From: Amycolatopsis iheyensis
GTDB taxonomy: Bacteria; Actinomycetota; Actinomycetes; Mycobacteriales; Pseudonocardiaceae
Assembly (NCBI RefSeq): GCF_024703995.1
Contig: NZ_JAMXQV010000008.1
Coordinates: forward strand, 124,001-188,000
DNA: 64,000 nt
Reading direction: 5' to 3'
The number at the start of each line of letters is the position of its first letter. The first letter of the stretch is position 1. The notes beneath the pieces were generated by a model, which was given only the letters and a program-made list of their open reading frames with translations, did not search any database and was not told the origin of the DNA. This document shows, piece after piece, positions 1 through 8,992 of this stretch. A program made the translations under genes and the position numbers.

Positions 1-2544
1 GTGGCCGAGCGCGTCGGTGTACCGGCCGATGCCGCGGCAGGAGCAGCCGAGCACCACCAGCACCAGGCCTTCGCTGGTGCGGTCACCCGTCTTGCGGGCC
101 AGTGACAGGGCTTCGGTCGAGTACTCGATCGCCTCGGCGAACCGGCCGAGCGCGCGGCAGACCAGCCCGAGGGTGTTGAGCACGTGGATCTCGGTGCGCC
201 GGTCGCCGGTCTCGCGCACGAGGGCGAGAGCTTCTTCCAGGTACCGCAACGCTTCCCGGGACCGTCCGACGCGCCAGTGCCCCAGCCCGATCAGCGTGAG
301 CGGCTCGGCCTCGCCGACCCGGTCGCCGGCGTCGTGGGCCAGCGCCGACGCGTGCGTGTGCAGCACCAGCGCTTCTTCGTGGTAGCCGCCGACGTCGAGG
401 TAGTGCCAGAGGATCCCGGACAGCAGCCGCAGGTGATCGGGCCACCCGTGCCGCGTCGCGTGCGCGGAGACGGCCAGGAGGTTGCGGCGTTCGGCCTCCA
501 GCCAGGCCGGTGCGTCGATCACCTTGACGTCGGGGTCCGGCACGTGCGGGCGCAGGTGCCGTTCCTGCGGCAGGACCTCGTCCATGGCCTGCGCCGCCGA
601 CCGGACGTAGAAGTCGAACAGCCGCTCCCGTGCCGCGTGGCTCTCCGCCGGGTCGGCCGCGGCGAGCTCGGCGGCGTAGACGCGCAGCAGGTCGTGCAGC
701 TGGACGCGGTCCTCGCCGGTCTGCTGCGCGAGGTGGGCGCGGACCAGCGTGCCGGTCAGCCGTTCCGCCTCCGGCAGCGCGACGCCGGCGAGCGCGGCGA
801 TCGCGGCGGGCGTCAGGTCGCGGCCCGGGTGCAGGCCGCAGAGCCGGAACACACGTGCGGCGCCGGCCGCGAGGTGCCGGTAGGACCAGGAGAACACCGC
901 GCGGACCGCGGTCAGCGGGTCGCCGCCGCCGTCGAGCAGGTCCAGCCGGCGCCGTTCGTCGGCCAGCTCGGCCGCCAGCGCCGCGAGCCGCTCCCCCGGC
1001 CGGCTCAGCGCCAGCTCCGCCACCAGCCGCAGCGCCAGCGGCAGCCGGGCCGAGTAGCCGATCAGCGCCGCGACGGCGTCCGGCTCGTCGTCGACGCGGC
1101 GGCCGAGCAGCGTGCGCAGCAGGTCGCGCGCTTCGCCGTCGGTGAGCAGGTCGACGAGCACGCGGCGGGCGCCGTTGCGGGCGACCAGCCCCGGCAGCGC
1201 GTCCCGGCTGGTGACCAGCACCAGGCACGAGGACGAGCCGGGCAGCAGCGGGCGGACCTGCCCGGCCGAGCCGGCGTTGTCGAGCAGCAGCACCATCCGG
1301 CGGCCGGTGAGCACCGTGCGGAACTTCGCGGCCCGCTCGTCCGGCTCGGCGGGGATGTCCGCGCCGTCGACGCCGAGGGCACGCAGGAACCCCGACAGCG
1401 CGTCACCCGGCTCGACCGGCCGGACCGTGCCGTAGCCGTGCAGGTCGAGATAGAGCTGGCCGTCCGGGAACTCGGCCAGTGACCGCTGGGCCCAGTGCAC
1501 GGCCAGCGCGGTCTTGCCGACCCCGCCGGTGCCGGACAGGACGGCGATCCGCGCGCCGGCGTCCGGGCGCTCGAGCAGCGCGTCCAGCTCGGCGAGCTGG
1601 GCCGTGCGGCCGCGGAAGCCGGCGACGTCGGCGGGCAGCTGCGCCGGCACCCGGGCCGGCGGCTCCGGGACGGCGAAGTCCTGCCGCAGCACCTGCCGCT
1701 GGGCCGAGCGCAGCTCGGGCCCCGGTTCGATGCCGAGCTCGGCGTCCAGCCGGCGGCGCACGTCCTCGAACGCGGCCAGCGCGGCGGCCTGCCGCCCGGA
1801 CGCGGCGAGCGCGAGCATCAGCCGGGCGTGCGCGGACTCGTTCAGCGGCTCCTCGGCGGTCAGCGCGCCCAGCTGCACGGCGGCGTCGTCGGGGGCCGCG
1901 ACCTCGGCGTAGGCCAGCACGGCCTGGGCGCGTCGCATCGCGAGCGCGAGGCGGGTCGGGTGGTGGGCGAGCCGTTCGATGTCGGGGAGCGCGGGGCCGC
2001 GCCAGAGTTCGAGGGCCTCGCGGTGAGCGCCCCGCTGAGAGAGGGCTTCGAAGCGCAGGAGGTCGAGGGAGTCTTCGTCGGCCGACAGCCGGTAGCCACC
2101 CTTGTCGGTGGCGATCAGGTCGGCGGGGCGCAACGCCCGCCGCAGCCGGGCGACGTAGGTGTGCAGGAGGTCCAGGCACGACGGCGGCGGCTCGTCCCAG
2201 ATGACGTCGACGAGGTCCTCGCGCCGCACGGTCCGGTTCGGCCGCAGGGCCAGCGTCGCCAGCAGCAGCCGCTGCTTCTCGGCGCCGATCTCGACCGCGG
2301 AGTCGCCGCGGCGCACGGTGAGCGGCCCGAGCACGCCGATGCGCACCGGGTCGGGCGGCGCTTCGGCAAGCGCTTCCCGCAACCGCCGTTCGGTCTCCGG
2401 CCGGGGCTTCCGGACGCTGCCGAGCTCGGCGTTGCGGACCGCGCGCAGGCTCAGCCCGGCTCGTTCGGCCAGCTGGGCCTGCGTGAGCCCGGCGAGCACG
2501 CGCCGGTCCCGCAGCCAACCGGCGAACGACAGGCCTTCCTCCAC
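1..2544 (-). CDS. SARP (AfsR-type) regulator with N-terminal XRE helix-turn-helix, NB-ARC and TPRs; 3' end outside window
   Basis: This is a cytoplasmic one-component transcription activator of the AfsR/SARP class; 848 codons are visible and the frame runs off the left edge. It reads from a GTG at 2544 preceded by GGAGAGG. Residues about 15-42 form an XRE-type helix-turn-helix (LTQAQLAERAGLSLRAV). They are followed by an OmpR-like winged helix (about 68-160), a BTAD domain (about 165-260), an NB-ARC ATPase with P-loop GTGGVGKTALA near residue 335, and TPR repeats toward the C-terminus. AfsR homologues usually start directly with the OmpR-like domain, so the extra XRE domain is noteworthy. No biosynthetic cluster is visible beside it, so the target is unknown. 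Confidence 0.9.
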   Translation of the reverse strand, partial: MEEGLSFAGWLRDRRVLAGLTQAQLAERAGLSLRAVRNAELGSVRKPRPETERRLREALAEAPPDPVRIGVLGPLTVRRGDSAVEIGAEKQRLLLATLALRPNRTVRREDLVDVIWDEPPPSCLDLLHTYVARLRRALRPADLIATDKGGYRLSADEDSLDLLRFEALSQRGAHREALELWRGPALPDIERLAHHPTRLALAMRRAQAVLAYAEVAAPDDAAVQLGALTAEEPLNESAHARLMLALAASGRQAAALAAFEDVRRRLDAELGIEPGPELRSAQRQVLRQDFAVPEPPARVPAQLPADVAGFRGRTAQLAELDALLERPDAGARIAVLSGTGGVGKTALAVHWAQRSLAEFPDGQLYLDLHGYGTVRPVEPGDALSGFLRALGVDGADIPAEPDERAAKFRTVLTGRRMVLLLDNAGSAGQVRPLLPGSSSCLVLVTSRDALPGLVARNGARRVLVDLLTDGEARDLLRTLLGRRVDDEPDAVAALIGYSARLPLALRLVAELALSRPGERLAALAAELADERRRLDLLDGGGDPLTAVRAVFSWSYRHLAAGAARVFRLCGLHPGRDLTPAAIAALAGVALPEAERLTGTLVRAHLAQQTGEDRVQLHDLLRVYAAELAAADPAESHAARERLFDFYVRSAAQAMDEVLPQERHLRPHVPDPDVKVIDAPAWLEAERRNLLAVSAHATRHGWPDHLRLLSGILWHYLDVGGYHEEALVLHTHASALAHDAGDRVGEAEPLTLIGLGHWRVGRSREALRYLEEALALVRETGDRRTEIHVLNTLGLVCRALGRFAEAIEYSTEALSLARKTGDRTSEGLVLVVLGCSCRGIGRYTDALGH

Positions 2545-2744
2545 AGGTGTCCTCTCCCGCGCGCCCCGAGCGGAACGTACCTCTCCAGCATCACGATCGT
2601 GCCGGTCCAGGAGTACCACCGAACGGCGAAGATAACCGTTTCCGCAGGTACCGACGGTGACGACGGCGGAGAGGCCGAGTACAGCCGTTCGTCCACCACG
2701 AGTTCCTAGGCTTTCCCGCGTCCGGTGGTGGCGAGGGGTTCGGA

Positions 2745-2773
2745 GCAGCCGTCGCGTGGGGTACGACGGCTGC
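2745..2773 (-). terminator. Terminator-like hairpin after the alpha/beta hydrolase
   Basis: Perfect 10-bp arms (GCAGCCGTCG and CGACGGCTGC) enclose a 9-base loop, 11 bases past the hydrolase stop. There is no T-run, as is common in GC-rich actinobacteria. The rest of 2545-2783 shows no gene; it must hold the promoter of the SARP gene. Confidence 0.55.
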
Positions 2774-2783
2774 ACCCGAGCCT

Positions 2784-3512
2784 TCAGACGCCGAAGCGTT
2801 CCAGGAGGGCGCGAACGGCGGCTGGGTCCTCGACGTGGGCGTTGTGCCCCAGACCGGCGAGGGTGACCGCGTCCGGGTCCAGCGCGCGTAGCTGGTCGGG
2901 ACGGCTCATGGGGTCGTTCTCGCCCGCCGCCAGCACGACCGGGCACCGCGCCGCGGCGAGCAGCGCCGGCATGTCCGGCGCGCCGACGCCGAACGCGGCC
3001 GGGTCCATCGCGAGGCGCCAACCTCCCTCGGTCTCGCGAAGCCCGGCCGGGTCCGCGGGCGCGATCCCGAGCAGCCCCGAGACCTTCAGGTAGGCCTGCT
3101 CCGCGTCCACGCGCGTCTCGAACACCCGGGCCGGCCGCGCCGCGAACGTCGCCGCGCGGCCCAGGTCGTCCTGGCTCCACTCGACCTTGACCCCGAGGGC
3201 CAGCACGCCCTCGACCTCGACGTCGTACTTCCCGGAGGCCAGTTCCAGGGCGAGCACCCCGCCGAGCGAATGCCCGGCGACGAGCAGCGGGCGGTCGTCG
3301 GGCAGAGCCCGCGCGACGGCGGCGGTCATGGTCTCGAAGCTGTAGTGCGGCAACGGCGAGGACGGGCCGTGGCCGGGCAGGTCGGGCACCAGGACGCGCC
3401 GGGCGAGCGGAGGGGCGAAGTGGGCCCACACGGCGCCGGTCGCGCCCAGGCCGTGCAGGAGCAGCACGGCCGGTTCGCCCTGGCCGCCGGTGCGCATGTT
3501 GAGCGTGTCCAT
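2784..3512 (-). CDS. Alpha/beta-fold hydrolase
   Basis: A 242-residue cytoplasmic hydrolase of the alpha/beta fold; the substrate is not predictable. The oxyanion HG motif is at 20-21. The nucleophile elbow GHSLGG places Ser82. Asp200 (GENDPM) and a His at 223 or 226 (GLGHNAHVEDP) complete the triad. The ATG has GGGAGG eight bases upstream. It is divergent from the P450 gene with only 47 bases between the two starts, so the promoters must be packed together. Members of this family include esterases, lactonases and C-C hydrolases; a link with the neighbouring P450 is plausible but unproven. Confidence 0.85.
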   Translation of the reverse strand: MDTLNMRTGGQGEPAVLLLHGLGATGAVWAHFAPPLARRVLVPDLPGHGPSSPLPHYSFETMTAAVARALPDDRPLLVAGHSLGGVLALELASGKYDVEVEGVLALGVKVEWSQDDLGRAATFAARPARVFETRVDAEQAYLKVSGLLGIAPADPAGLRETEGGWRLAMDPAAFGVGAPDMPALLAAARCPVVLAAGENDPMSRPDQLRALDPDAVTLAGLGHNAHVEDPAAVRALLERFGV

Positions 3513-3546
3513 CCCGGCAGCCTCCCAAATTGTCGGTGGCCGCGGC

Positions 3547-3552
3547 TAGGGT
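3547..3552 (+). promoter_or_regulatory. -10 element of a leaderless P450 transcript
   Basis: TAGGGT lies 7 bases before the GTG at 3560, the spacing seen for leaderless actinobacterial genes. It decides the start over an in-frame TTG at 3532, which would read through this hexamer. Confidence 0.55.
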
Positions 3553-3559
3553 CCAGGAC

Positions 3560-4822
3560 GTGACGATCACCGATCCGGACACCTACGTGCGAGGTGTCCC
3601 GTACGAGGAGCTGGCGCGGCTGCGGGCCGCGGCGCCGGTGGTGCGCGTCGACGACTTCTGGGCCGTGCTGCGGCACGCCGACGTGCGGCGCGTCCTGCGG
3701 GATCCCGCGGTCTTCTCCTCACAGCTCGGCGGGACGCAGATCCGCGACCCGGCCACCGACGCCGACCTCGCGTACGTGCGGCGGATGATGCTCAACATGG
3801 ACCCGCCGGAGCACGGCCGGCTGCGCGGGCTGCTCACCAAGGCGTTCACCCCGCGCGCCGTCGCGAAGCTCACCGAGCGGATCGAGGCGCAGGCGCGGGC
3901 CCTCGTCGCGGCCGTCGCCGAACGCGGTGAGTGCGACTTCGCGAAGGTCGCCGCCGACCTGCCGCTGCTCGCCCTCGCCGCGGTGTTCGGCGTGCCGGAA
4001 CAGGACCGGCGGCTGATGTACGACTGGAGCAACCGGGTCATCGGCTACCAGGACGCCGAGTACGCGGTCAGCGCGACGGTCTCCGAAGCCGAGGTGAGCG
4101 ACCTCGCGCGGGCCGCGCTCGCCGTCCGGCCGTCGCCGGGGCCGGACGGGGCGATGCCGGATCCCCGCACCCGCGCCGGCATGCCCGACCTGTACGCGTA
4201 CGCCAACGCGCTCGGCGAGTACAAACGCGAACACCCCGGCGAAGACGTCATGAGCAACCTGATGCAGCACGTCGGCGACGACGGCGGGCGCGTCTCGCTC
4301 GCCGAGTTCGAGAACCTCTTCTGGCTGTTTTCCGTGGCGGGCAACGAAACCCTGCGCAACGGCCTGCCCGGCGGGCTGCTCGCGCTGCTGTCGCACCCCG
4401 GGCAGTACCGGCGGTTGCTGGCCGACCGGTCGCTGCTCCCGTCGGCCGTCGAAGAGATGCTCCGTTTTTGGACGCCGGTGATGAACTTCCGGCGGACGGC
4501 GACCACCGACGTCTCACTGTCCGATGTGGACATCCGCGCCGGGGACAAGGTGGTGGTCTGGTTCTCCTCGGCCAACCGCGATCCGTCGGTGTTCGCCGAG
4601 CCGGACGTCTTCGACATCGGCCGGACCCCGAACGACCACCTGACCTTCGGCCACGGCCCGCACTTCTGCCTCGGCTCGCACCTCGCCCGCGTCCAGCTGC
4701 GGGCGATGTTCGACGCCGTGCTCGACCTGCTCGGCGAAGTGGAGCTCGCCGGCGAGCCGGTGCGGCTGCGGTCGAACTTCCAGAACGGCCTGAAGTCCCT
4801 GCCGATCCGCTGGGCCCGCTGA
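3560..4822 (+). CDS. Cytochrome P450
   Basis: A heme monooxygenase of 420 residues, soluble bacterial class, needing ferredoxin and reductase partners that are not encoded nearby. It shows the I-helix AGNET segment, the K-helix ExxR (EMLR, near residue 298) and the heme loop FGHGPHFCLGSHLA with Cys370. Segments such as NMDPPEHGRLRGLLTKAFTP and WTPVMNFRRTA resemble the CYP124/CYP125/CYP142 branch, which oxidises steroid or methyl-branched lipid tails. That placement is from memory of the family, not from a search. The stop overlaps the LysR start (TGATG), so the two genes are co-transcribed. Confidence 0.9.
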   Translation: MTITDPDTYVRGVPYEELARLRAAAPVVRVDDFWAVLRHADVRRVLRDPAVFSSQLGGTQIRDPATDADLAYVRRMMLNMDPPEHGRLRGLLTKAFTPRAVAKLTERIEAQARALVAAVAERGECDFAKVAADLPLLALAAVFGVPEQDRRLMYDWSNRVIGYQDAEYAVSATVSEAEVSDLARAALAVRPSPGPDGAMPDPRTRAGMPDLYAYANALGEYKREHPGEDVMSNLMQHVGDDGGRVSLAEFENLFWLFSVAGNETLRNGLPGGLLALLSHPGQYRRLLADRSLLPSAVEEMLRFWTPVMNFRRTATTDVSLSDVDIRAGDKVVVWFSSANRDPSVFAEPDVFDIGRTPNDHLTFGHGPHFCLGSHLARVQLRAMFDAVLDLLGEVELAGEPVRLRSNFQNGLKSLPIRWAR

Positions 4823-5709
4823 TGGAGATCCGCGAGCTGCGGGCGTTCGTCGCGGTCGTCGAGGCGGGCGCGCTGTCGAAGGCGGCGCGGCAGCTGCACG
4901 TCAGCCAGCCGGCGCTGTCCCAGACGATCACGGCGCTCGAACGGCGGCTCGGCGTGCCGCTGCTGGTGCGCACGAACACCGGCGTCGAGGTGACCGACGC
5001 CGGGACGACGTTGCTGGGCGAGGCCCGCGCGGTGCTGGCGCGTCACGACCAGGCCGTCGCCGCGCTGGCGCGGCACACCACGACCGGCGTGCTCCGGGTC
5101 GGCGTCCCGCTGGAGCTGCCGCCGCGGCTGCTGCCGACGGCCCTCGCGCGGCTGGCGGAAGACTTCCCGGACACGCGGGTGCAGGCCCGGCACCTGTCGT
5201 CGGTGGCGCAGGTGGCGGCGCTGCGGGCGGGCGAGCTGGACGTCGGCCTGGTGCGCGAACGCCCACCCGGCCCCGACCTCGACGCGGCGCTCGTGGTGGC
5301 CGAGGAGGTGGGCGTCCTGCTGGCCGCGGACCTGGCGGAGAAGCTGGGCTCCCCGGTCCGGCTGGAGGACCTGGCCGGGCTGGAGTGGTTCGCGTTCCCC
5401 CGCGCGGGCAGCCCGGCGTGGTACGACGAGCTGGCGGCGACCCTGCGCAGCCACGGCCTCGACATCGGCCCGGAGGTCCCGGAGGAGCAGCGGCTGATCG
5501 TCGAGCTGAAGATCCCGGCGGTCAGCGCGGGCGGCGCGTACGCGTTCGCGCCACCGGAGTGGCCGTACCCGATGCCCGACACGGTCCGCTGGCGACCGCT
5601 GGCGGGCAACCCGATCACCCGCCGCACGTGGGCCGTGTGGCCGGCGACTTCGCACCGGCGTGACCTGGCGAAGTTCGTCGCCGCTTTGGAAGGCCATCGA
5701 GCGGACTGA
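4822..5709 (+). CDS. LysR-family transcriptional regulator
   Basis: A 295-residue LysR-type regulator. The N-terminal winged helix (IRELRAFVAVVEAGALSKAA, then LHVSQPALSQTITALERRLG) is canonical and is followed by a periplasmic-binding-like effector domain. Its ATG overlaps the P450 stop by one base (TGATG), so translation is coupled. LysR genes usually diverge from their target; here the regulator follows the P450 in the same operon. It may therefore control the operon promoter in the 47-base gap with the hydrolase. The effector is unknown. Confidence 0.88.
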   Translation: MEIRELRAFVAVVEAGALSKAARQLHVSQPALSQTITALERRLGVPLLVRTNTGVEVTDAGTTLLGEARAVLARHDQAVAALARHTTTGVLRVGVPLELPPRLLPTALARLAEDFPDTRVQARHLSSVAQVAALRAGELDVGLVRERPPGPDLDAALVVAEEVGVLLAADLAEKLGSPVRLEDLAGLEWFAFPRAGSPAWYDELAATLRSHGLDIGPEVPEEQRLIVELKIPAVSAGGAYAFAPPEWPYPMPDTVRWRPLAGNPITRRTWAVWPATSHRRDLAKFVAALEGHRAD

Positions 5710-5771
5710 TCGCGGGTATAAGCAGCACCGACGGCTTCCTCGGAAGTTCGCTCCGATGGGCGCGCTTGAAC

Positions 5772-5804
5772 CCTTCGACCGGGGAGACACCCGGGTTTCG
5801 AAGG
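5772..5804 (+). promoter_or_regulatory. Inverted repeat covering the Shine-Dalgarno of the SDR gene
   Basis: CCTTCGA (5772-5778) and TCGAAGG (5798-5804) are perfect 7-bp arms 19 bases apart. The right arm includes AAGG of the AAGGAG ribosome site at 5801-5806. It could be a DNA operator or an RNA hairpin that hides the ribosome site. Confidence 0.4.
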
Positions 5805-5813
5805 AGCTGAGTG

Positions 5814-6560
5814 ATGACTGAAGGACTGTCCGGGACCACGGCGCTGGTGACCGGCGGAACCAGCGGGATCGGGCGCGCGACGGCGGTCGCGCTGGCCGGG
5901 CTCGGGGCGCACGTCGTCCTGTCCGGGCGGGACGCCGAACGCGGGGCCGAGGTCGTCGCGCGAATTCGGGCGTCCGGCGGGAAAGCCGACTTCGTCGCCG
6001 CCGAGCTGACCGACGCGGCCTCGGCCCGCGCACTGGCCGCGCGGGCCCGGGAAGCAGGCGGGCCGATCGACGTGCTGGTGAACAACGCCGGGATCTTCCC
6101 CACCGGGTCCACTTCGGACACCGAGGAGGCCGATTTCGACCGCGTCTACGCCACGAACGTCAAGGTGCCGTTCTTCCTCACCGCCGAGCTGGCGCCGGAG
6201 ATGGCCGCGCGCGGGCGGGGCGCGATCGTCAACGTGTCCACGATGGTCGCGACGCGCGGCATGGCGGGCATGGCGCTCTACGGCTCGTCGAAGGCCGCCG
6301 TCGAGCTGATGACCAAGGCGTGGGCGGCGGAGTACGGCCCGGCCGGCGTGCACGTCAACGCCGTCAGCCCCGGTCCGACCCGCACCGAAGGCACCGAGGT
6401 CTTCGGCGACGGCCTGGACGAGCTCGCCGCGGCGGGACCGGCCGGTCGCGTCGCGAGCCCGGCCGAGATCGCGGCCGCGATCGCCTTCCTGGTGACGGCG
6501 GACTCGAGCTTCGTCCACGGCGTGATCCTCCCGGTGGACGGCGGCCGGCTCGCGGTGTGA
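5814..6560 (+). CDS. SDR-family NAD(P)-dependent oxidoreductase
   Basis: A classical short-chain dehydrogenase of 248 residues, similar to 3-oxoacyl-ACP reductases in layout. It has the cofactor motif TGGTSGIG (13-20), NNAG (90-93), catalytic Ser142, Tyr156 and Lys160 (YGSSK), and the PGPTRTEG segment after the active site. I chose the ATG at 5814, with AAGGAG seven bases upstream, over the GTG at 5811. It stands alone between a LysR gene and a convergent protease. The substrate cannot be told from the sequence. Confidence 0.88.
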   Translation: MTEGLSGTTALVTGGTSGIGRATAVALAGLGAHVVLSGRDAERGAEVVARIRASGGKADFVAAELTDAASARALAARAREAGGPIDVLVNNAGIFPTGSTSDTEEADFDRVYATNVKVPFFLTAELAPEMAARGRGAIVNVSTMVATRGMAGMALYGSSKAAVELMTKAWAAEYGPAGVHVNAVSPGPTRTEGTEVFGDGLDELAAAGPAGRVASPAEIAAAIAFLVTADSSFVHGVILPVDGGRLAV

Positions 6561-6572
6561 GCCCGGACGGCG

Positions 6573-8111
6573 TCACCTCGGCCGGGGTGACGCCGTCAAG
6601 CCGCAGCCCTGGCGGGACAGCTCCAGCGTCGACCCGCGGCCCACGCAGGCGGCGATCCCCGCGACCTGCTGCCCGTAGCCGCGCCCGGCAACCGACGTAA
6701 CCGACCCGTCGGCGCCCACCTCGCACGGGTTGTCGGCCGTGCACTGCTCGCCCGCGTCGTTGTGCGTGTTGTGGATGCCCACGACCGTCTCGCCGTCCGG
6801 GGCCAGCAGCGCCGACCCCGACGTCCCGTGCCAGGGCGCGCAGTCCGGGCCCGTCGCGTAGCGGATCGCGTCGTCCTGCTGGTAGCCGCCCTCGCGCAGG
6901 TGCGGGACCACGGCCTCGGCGGTGCAGTGCAGCCGGGTGCTCGGGTACGCCATGGTCAGCGCGTCCCCCGCCCGCACCGGTGTCGTCGTCAGCCGGAAGA
7001 CCTTGGCCGAACGCAGCTGCGCGTACGTCTTGTCCAAGCGGTACAACGCGATGTCGGTGCCGGTCATCGTCGCGTACAGCAGGCGGTTCGCGCGCGGCGT
7101 CGCCGCCGGATAGCCCTGGTGGTCGGCGATCGGCGCGTCGAAGCCGGCGGGCCGGTCGACCAGCGCGGCACCCGGCGCCGGGCGTTCACCCTCGACGCAG
7201 TGCCCGTTCGTCAGCAGCAGCGCGGGATCCCGCGGGCGGGACGCGGGGGTGCGGACCACCGAGCCGACGCAGCCGGGCAGCTCCACCGCGCCTTCGACGT
7301 CCGGGATGACGTCGTCGGGCGGCACGTGGGCGCCGCCGATGATGCCCTCGATCCAGTCCGCGTGGCGGGTGACGTCGGTGTACAGCGTCGGCAACTTGTC
7401 CCCGGCCGGGCCGCTGACCACGCCGGCCAGCGCCCAGCCGGCGCCGTCGCGGACCAGGGCCGGGCCGCCGGAGTCCATGTTGGCCGCGGCGACCGCGCCG
7501 TCGCGGCTGCCGACGCACAGCTCTCCAGGCGACGCCACCGGGCAGACCGAAACCGGCTGCACGACGGTGTCGGCCTCACGCAGCCGAGTCGGGAAGCACG
7601 CCGGGTCGCCGCTGTTCTCGCAGCTCATCCCCCAGCCCAGGATCCGCACCGGCGAGTTGTCCGCCGGCGTCGCCGAAGCGATCCGCACCGGCCGCGCCCG
7701 CACCGGGGTCCGCAGGTGCAGCAGCGCGAGGTCCTTGCCCCAGAACCCGCCTTCGTCGGCGCTCGTCGCCAGCCGGTAGTAGTGGTCGACCTCCGCGACC
7801 TCCCCGCCGGACGTCGTGTCGAGCGACCCGACCCGCACCTGCCACCCGCGCGGAACGCCCACCCGCGCGTTGGTCGGGTTCTTGCCCGCGCAGTGGCTCG
7901 CGGTCAGCACCCACTGCGGCGCCAGGACTTCCACACCGCACCCGTGCCCGTCCGGGCGCGGCGGGCGCGGGAACGACGGCTGGAACGAACCCATGAACGA
8001 GTAGGCCCGCGGGGACTCGACGCCGCCGAGGATCGCCTGGGCCGGCGCGGCGACGAGGAGCGGCGCGGCCAGCGCGAGCACGGCGCCGAAGAGCAGAGAT
8101 CGACTTCGCAT
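6573..8111 (-). CDS. Secreted protein with two trypsin-like serine protease domains
   Basis: A 512-residue exported protein. A signal peptide (1-26, ending APAQA) is followed directly by ILGGVES, like the IVGG neo-N-terminus of activated trypsin. Domain 1 (27 to about 258) has His73 (TASHC), Asp127 (KDLALLH) and Ser214 (MDSGGP). Domain 2 (about 275-505) has His304 (TNGHC), Asp353 (GTDIALYRLD) and Ser431 (GTSGSAL), closer to glutamyl-endopeptidase-type S1 enzymes. Paired cysteines suggest disulfides. Both triads look intact. The ATG at 8111 is preferred over longer in-frame extensions because it begins the signal peptide. The 12-base gap to the SDR stop is convergent. Confidence 0.88.
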   Translation of the reverse strand: MRSRSLLFGAVLALAAPLLVAAPAQAILGGVESPRAYSFMGSFQPSFPRPPRPDGHGCGVEVLAPQWVLTASHCAGKNPTNARVGVPRGWQVRVGSLDTTSGGEVAEVDHYYRLATSADEGGFWGKDLALLHLRTPVRARPVRIASATPADNSPVRILGWGMSCENSGDPACFPTRLREADTVVQPVSVCPVASPGELCVGSRDGAVAAANMDSGGPALVRDGAGWALAGVVSGPAGDKLPTLYTDVTRHADWIEGIIGGAHVPPDDVIPDVEGAVELPGCVGSVVRTPASRPRDPALLLTNGHCVEGERPAPGAALVDRPAGFDAPIADHQGYPAATPRANRLLYATMTGTDIALYRLDKTYAQLRSAKVFRLTTTPVRAGDALTMAYPSTRLHCTAEAVVPHLREGGYQQDDAIRYATGPDCAPWHGTSGSALLAPDGETVVGIHNTHNDAGEQCTADNPCEVGADGSVTSVAGRGYGQQVAGIAACVGRGSTLELSRQGCGLTASPRPR

Positions 8112-8179
8112 GCGGCTCACCCTGGACGGCCGATGTCCACGGAGTGCGATCGCCGTGTCACAGTCCTGTGACAGCGCGC

Positions 8180-8992
8180 TCAGCGCAGGAAGGTGACGCC
8201 GTCCCTGGGCCGTTCGTCGACCGACAGCGCGAAGACGTCCGGGCGCGCGTAGTGCCCCGACACGTCGAGGCTCTTGCGGGCCGCCACGATCTCCTCGAGG
8301 TCGATGTCCGCCGTGAGCAGACCTTCGCCGTCGAGCAGCGGGCCGGCCAGCACGTCGCCCAGCGGGCCGACGATCACGCTGCCGCCGCGGAACGGGTCGT
8401 CGCCTCCGGACTCGTACGGGCAGGCCGAAATCACGAAACACCGGCCCTCGTCGGCGATGTGGCGCATCGACGCCTGCCAGACGTCGCGGTCGTCCGCCGT
8501 CGGCGCGCACCAGAGCTCGACGCCCTTCGCGTACATCGCCGCGCGCAGCAGCGGCATGTGGTTCTCCCAGCAGATCGCCGCGCCCGCCAGGCCCGCCGCC
8601 GTCGGGACCGCCGGGAGGGTCGAGCCGTCGCCGCGGCCCCAGAAGAGCCGCTCCCGCTCGGTCGGCACCAGCTTCCGGTGCTTCGCGACGAGCCCGAGCG
8701 AGGGGTCGAAGAACACCGCCGTGCTGTAGAGCGTCGAGCCGTCGCGCTCGATCACGCCGACGACCAGGCTCGTGCCGGTGCGGGCCGCGAGCCCGGCCAG
8801 CGCCTTCGTTTCGGGCCCCGGCACCGTCACAGCCGCGCGGAAGTACTCGGGGAACGGCACCCGGCCCGGGTAGCCGCCGAGCACGGCCTCCGGCAGCACC
8901 ACCAGGGCGGCGCCGCGAAGCTCGTCCTCGAACTCCAGGATCCGCTCGAGCGGGACTCCCGCCCCGATCTGCAGGGCGCCGACGACCGTCAT
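8180..8992 (-). CDS. Nitrilase-type carbon-nitrogen hydrolase
   Basis: A 270-residue member of the nitrilase superfamily with Glu35 (LPEAVLGGYP), Lys107 (KHRKLVPTE) and Cys141 in AICWENHMPLLR. The CWENxMPL signature is typical of true nitrilases, which convert nitriles to acids and ammonia. The chain is shorter than the usual 300-plus residues: the segment before the catalytic Glu is compressed and the tail is short. The ATG overlaps the DUF1295 stop by 4 bases (ATGA), so it is the second gene of a coupled pair. The substrate is unknown. Confidence 0.85.
   Translation of the reverse strand: MTVVGALQIGAGVPLERILEFEDELRGAALVVLPEAVLGGYPGRVPFPEYFRAAVTVPGPETKALAGLAARTGTSLVVGVIERDGSTLYSTAVFFDPSLGLVAKHRKLVPTERERLFWGRGDGSTLPAVPTAAGLAGAAICWENHMPLLRAAMYAKGVELWCAPTADDRDVWQASMRHIADEGRCFVISACPYESGGDDPFRGGSVIVGPLGDVLAGPLLDGEGLLTADIDLEEIVAARKSLDVSGHYARPDVFALSVDERPRDGVTFLR

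Noticed and set aside
3532..3559. TTG start extending the P450 by nine residues
   Set aside because: It has no ribosome site and the leaderless -10 lies between it and the GTG at 3560.
3719..4396. Long minus-strand frame opposite the P450 gene
   Set aside because: Same artefact; the P450 motifs on the plus strand leave no doubt about the real frame.
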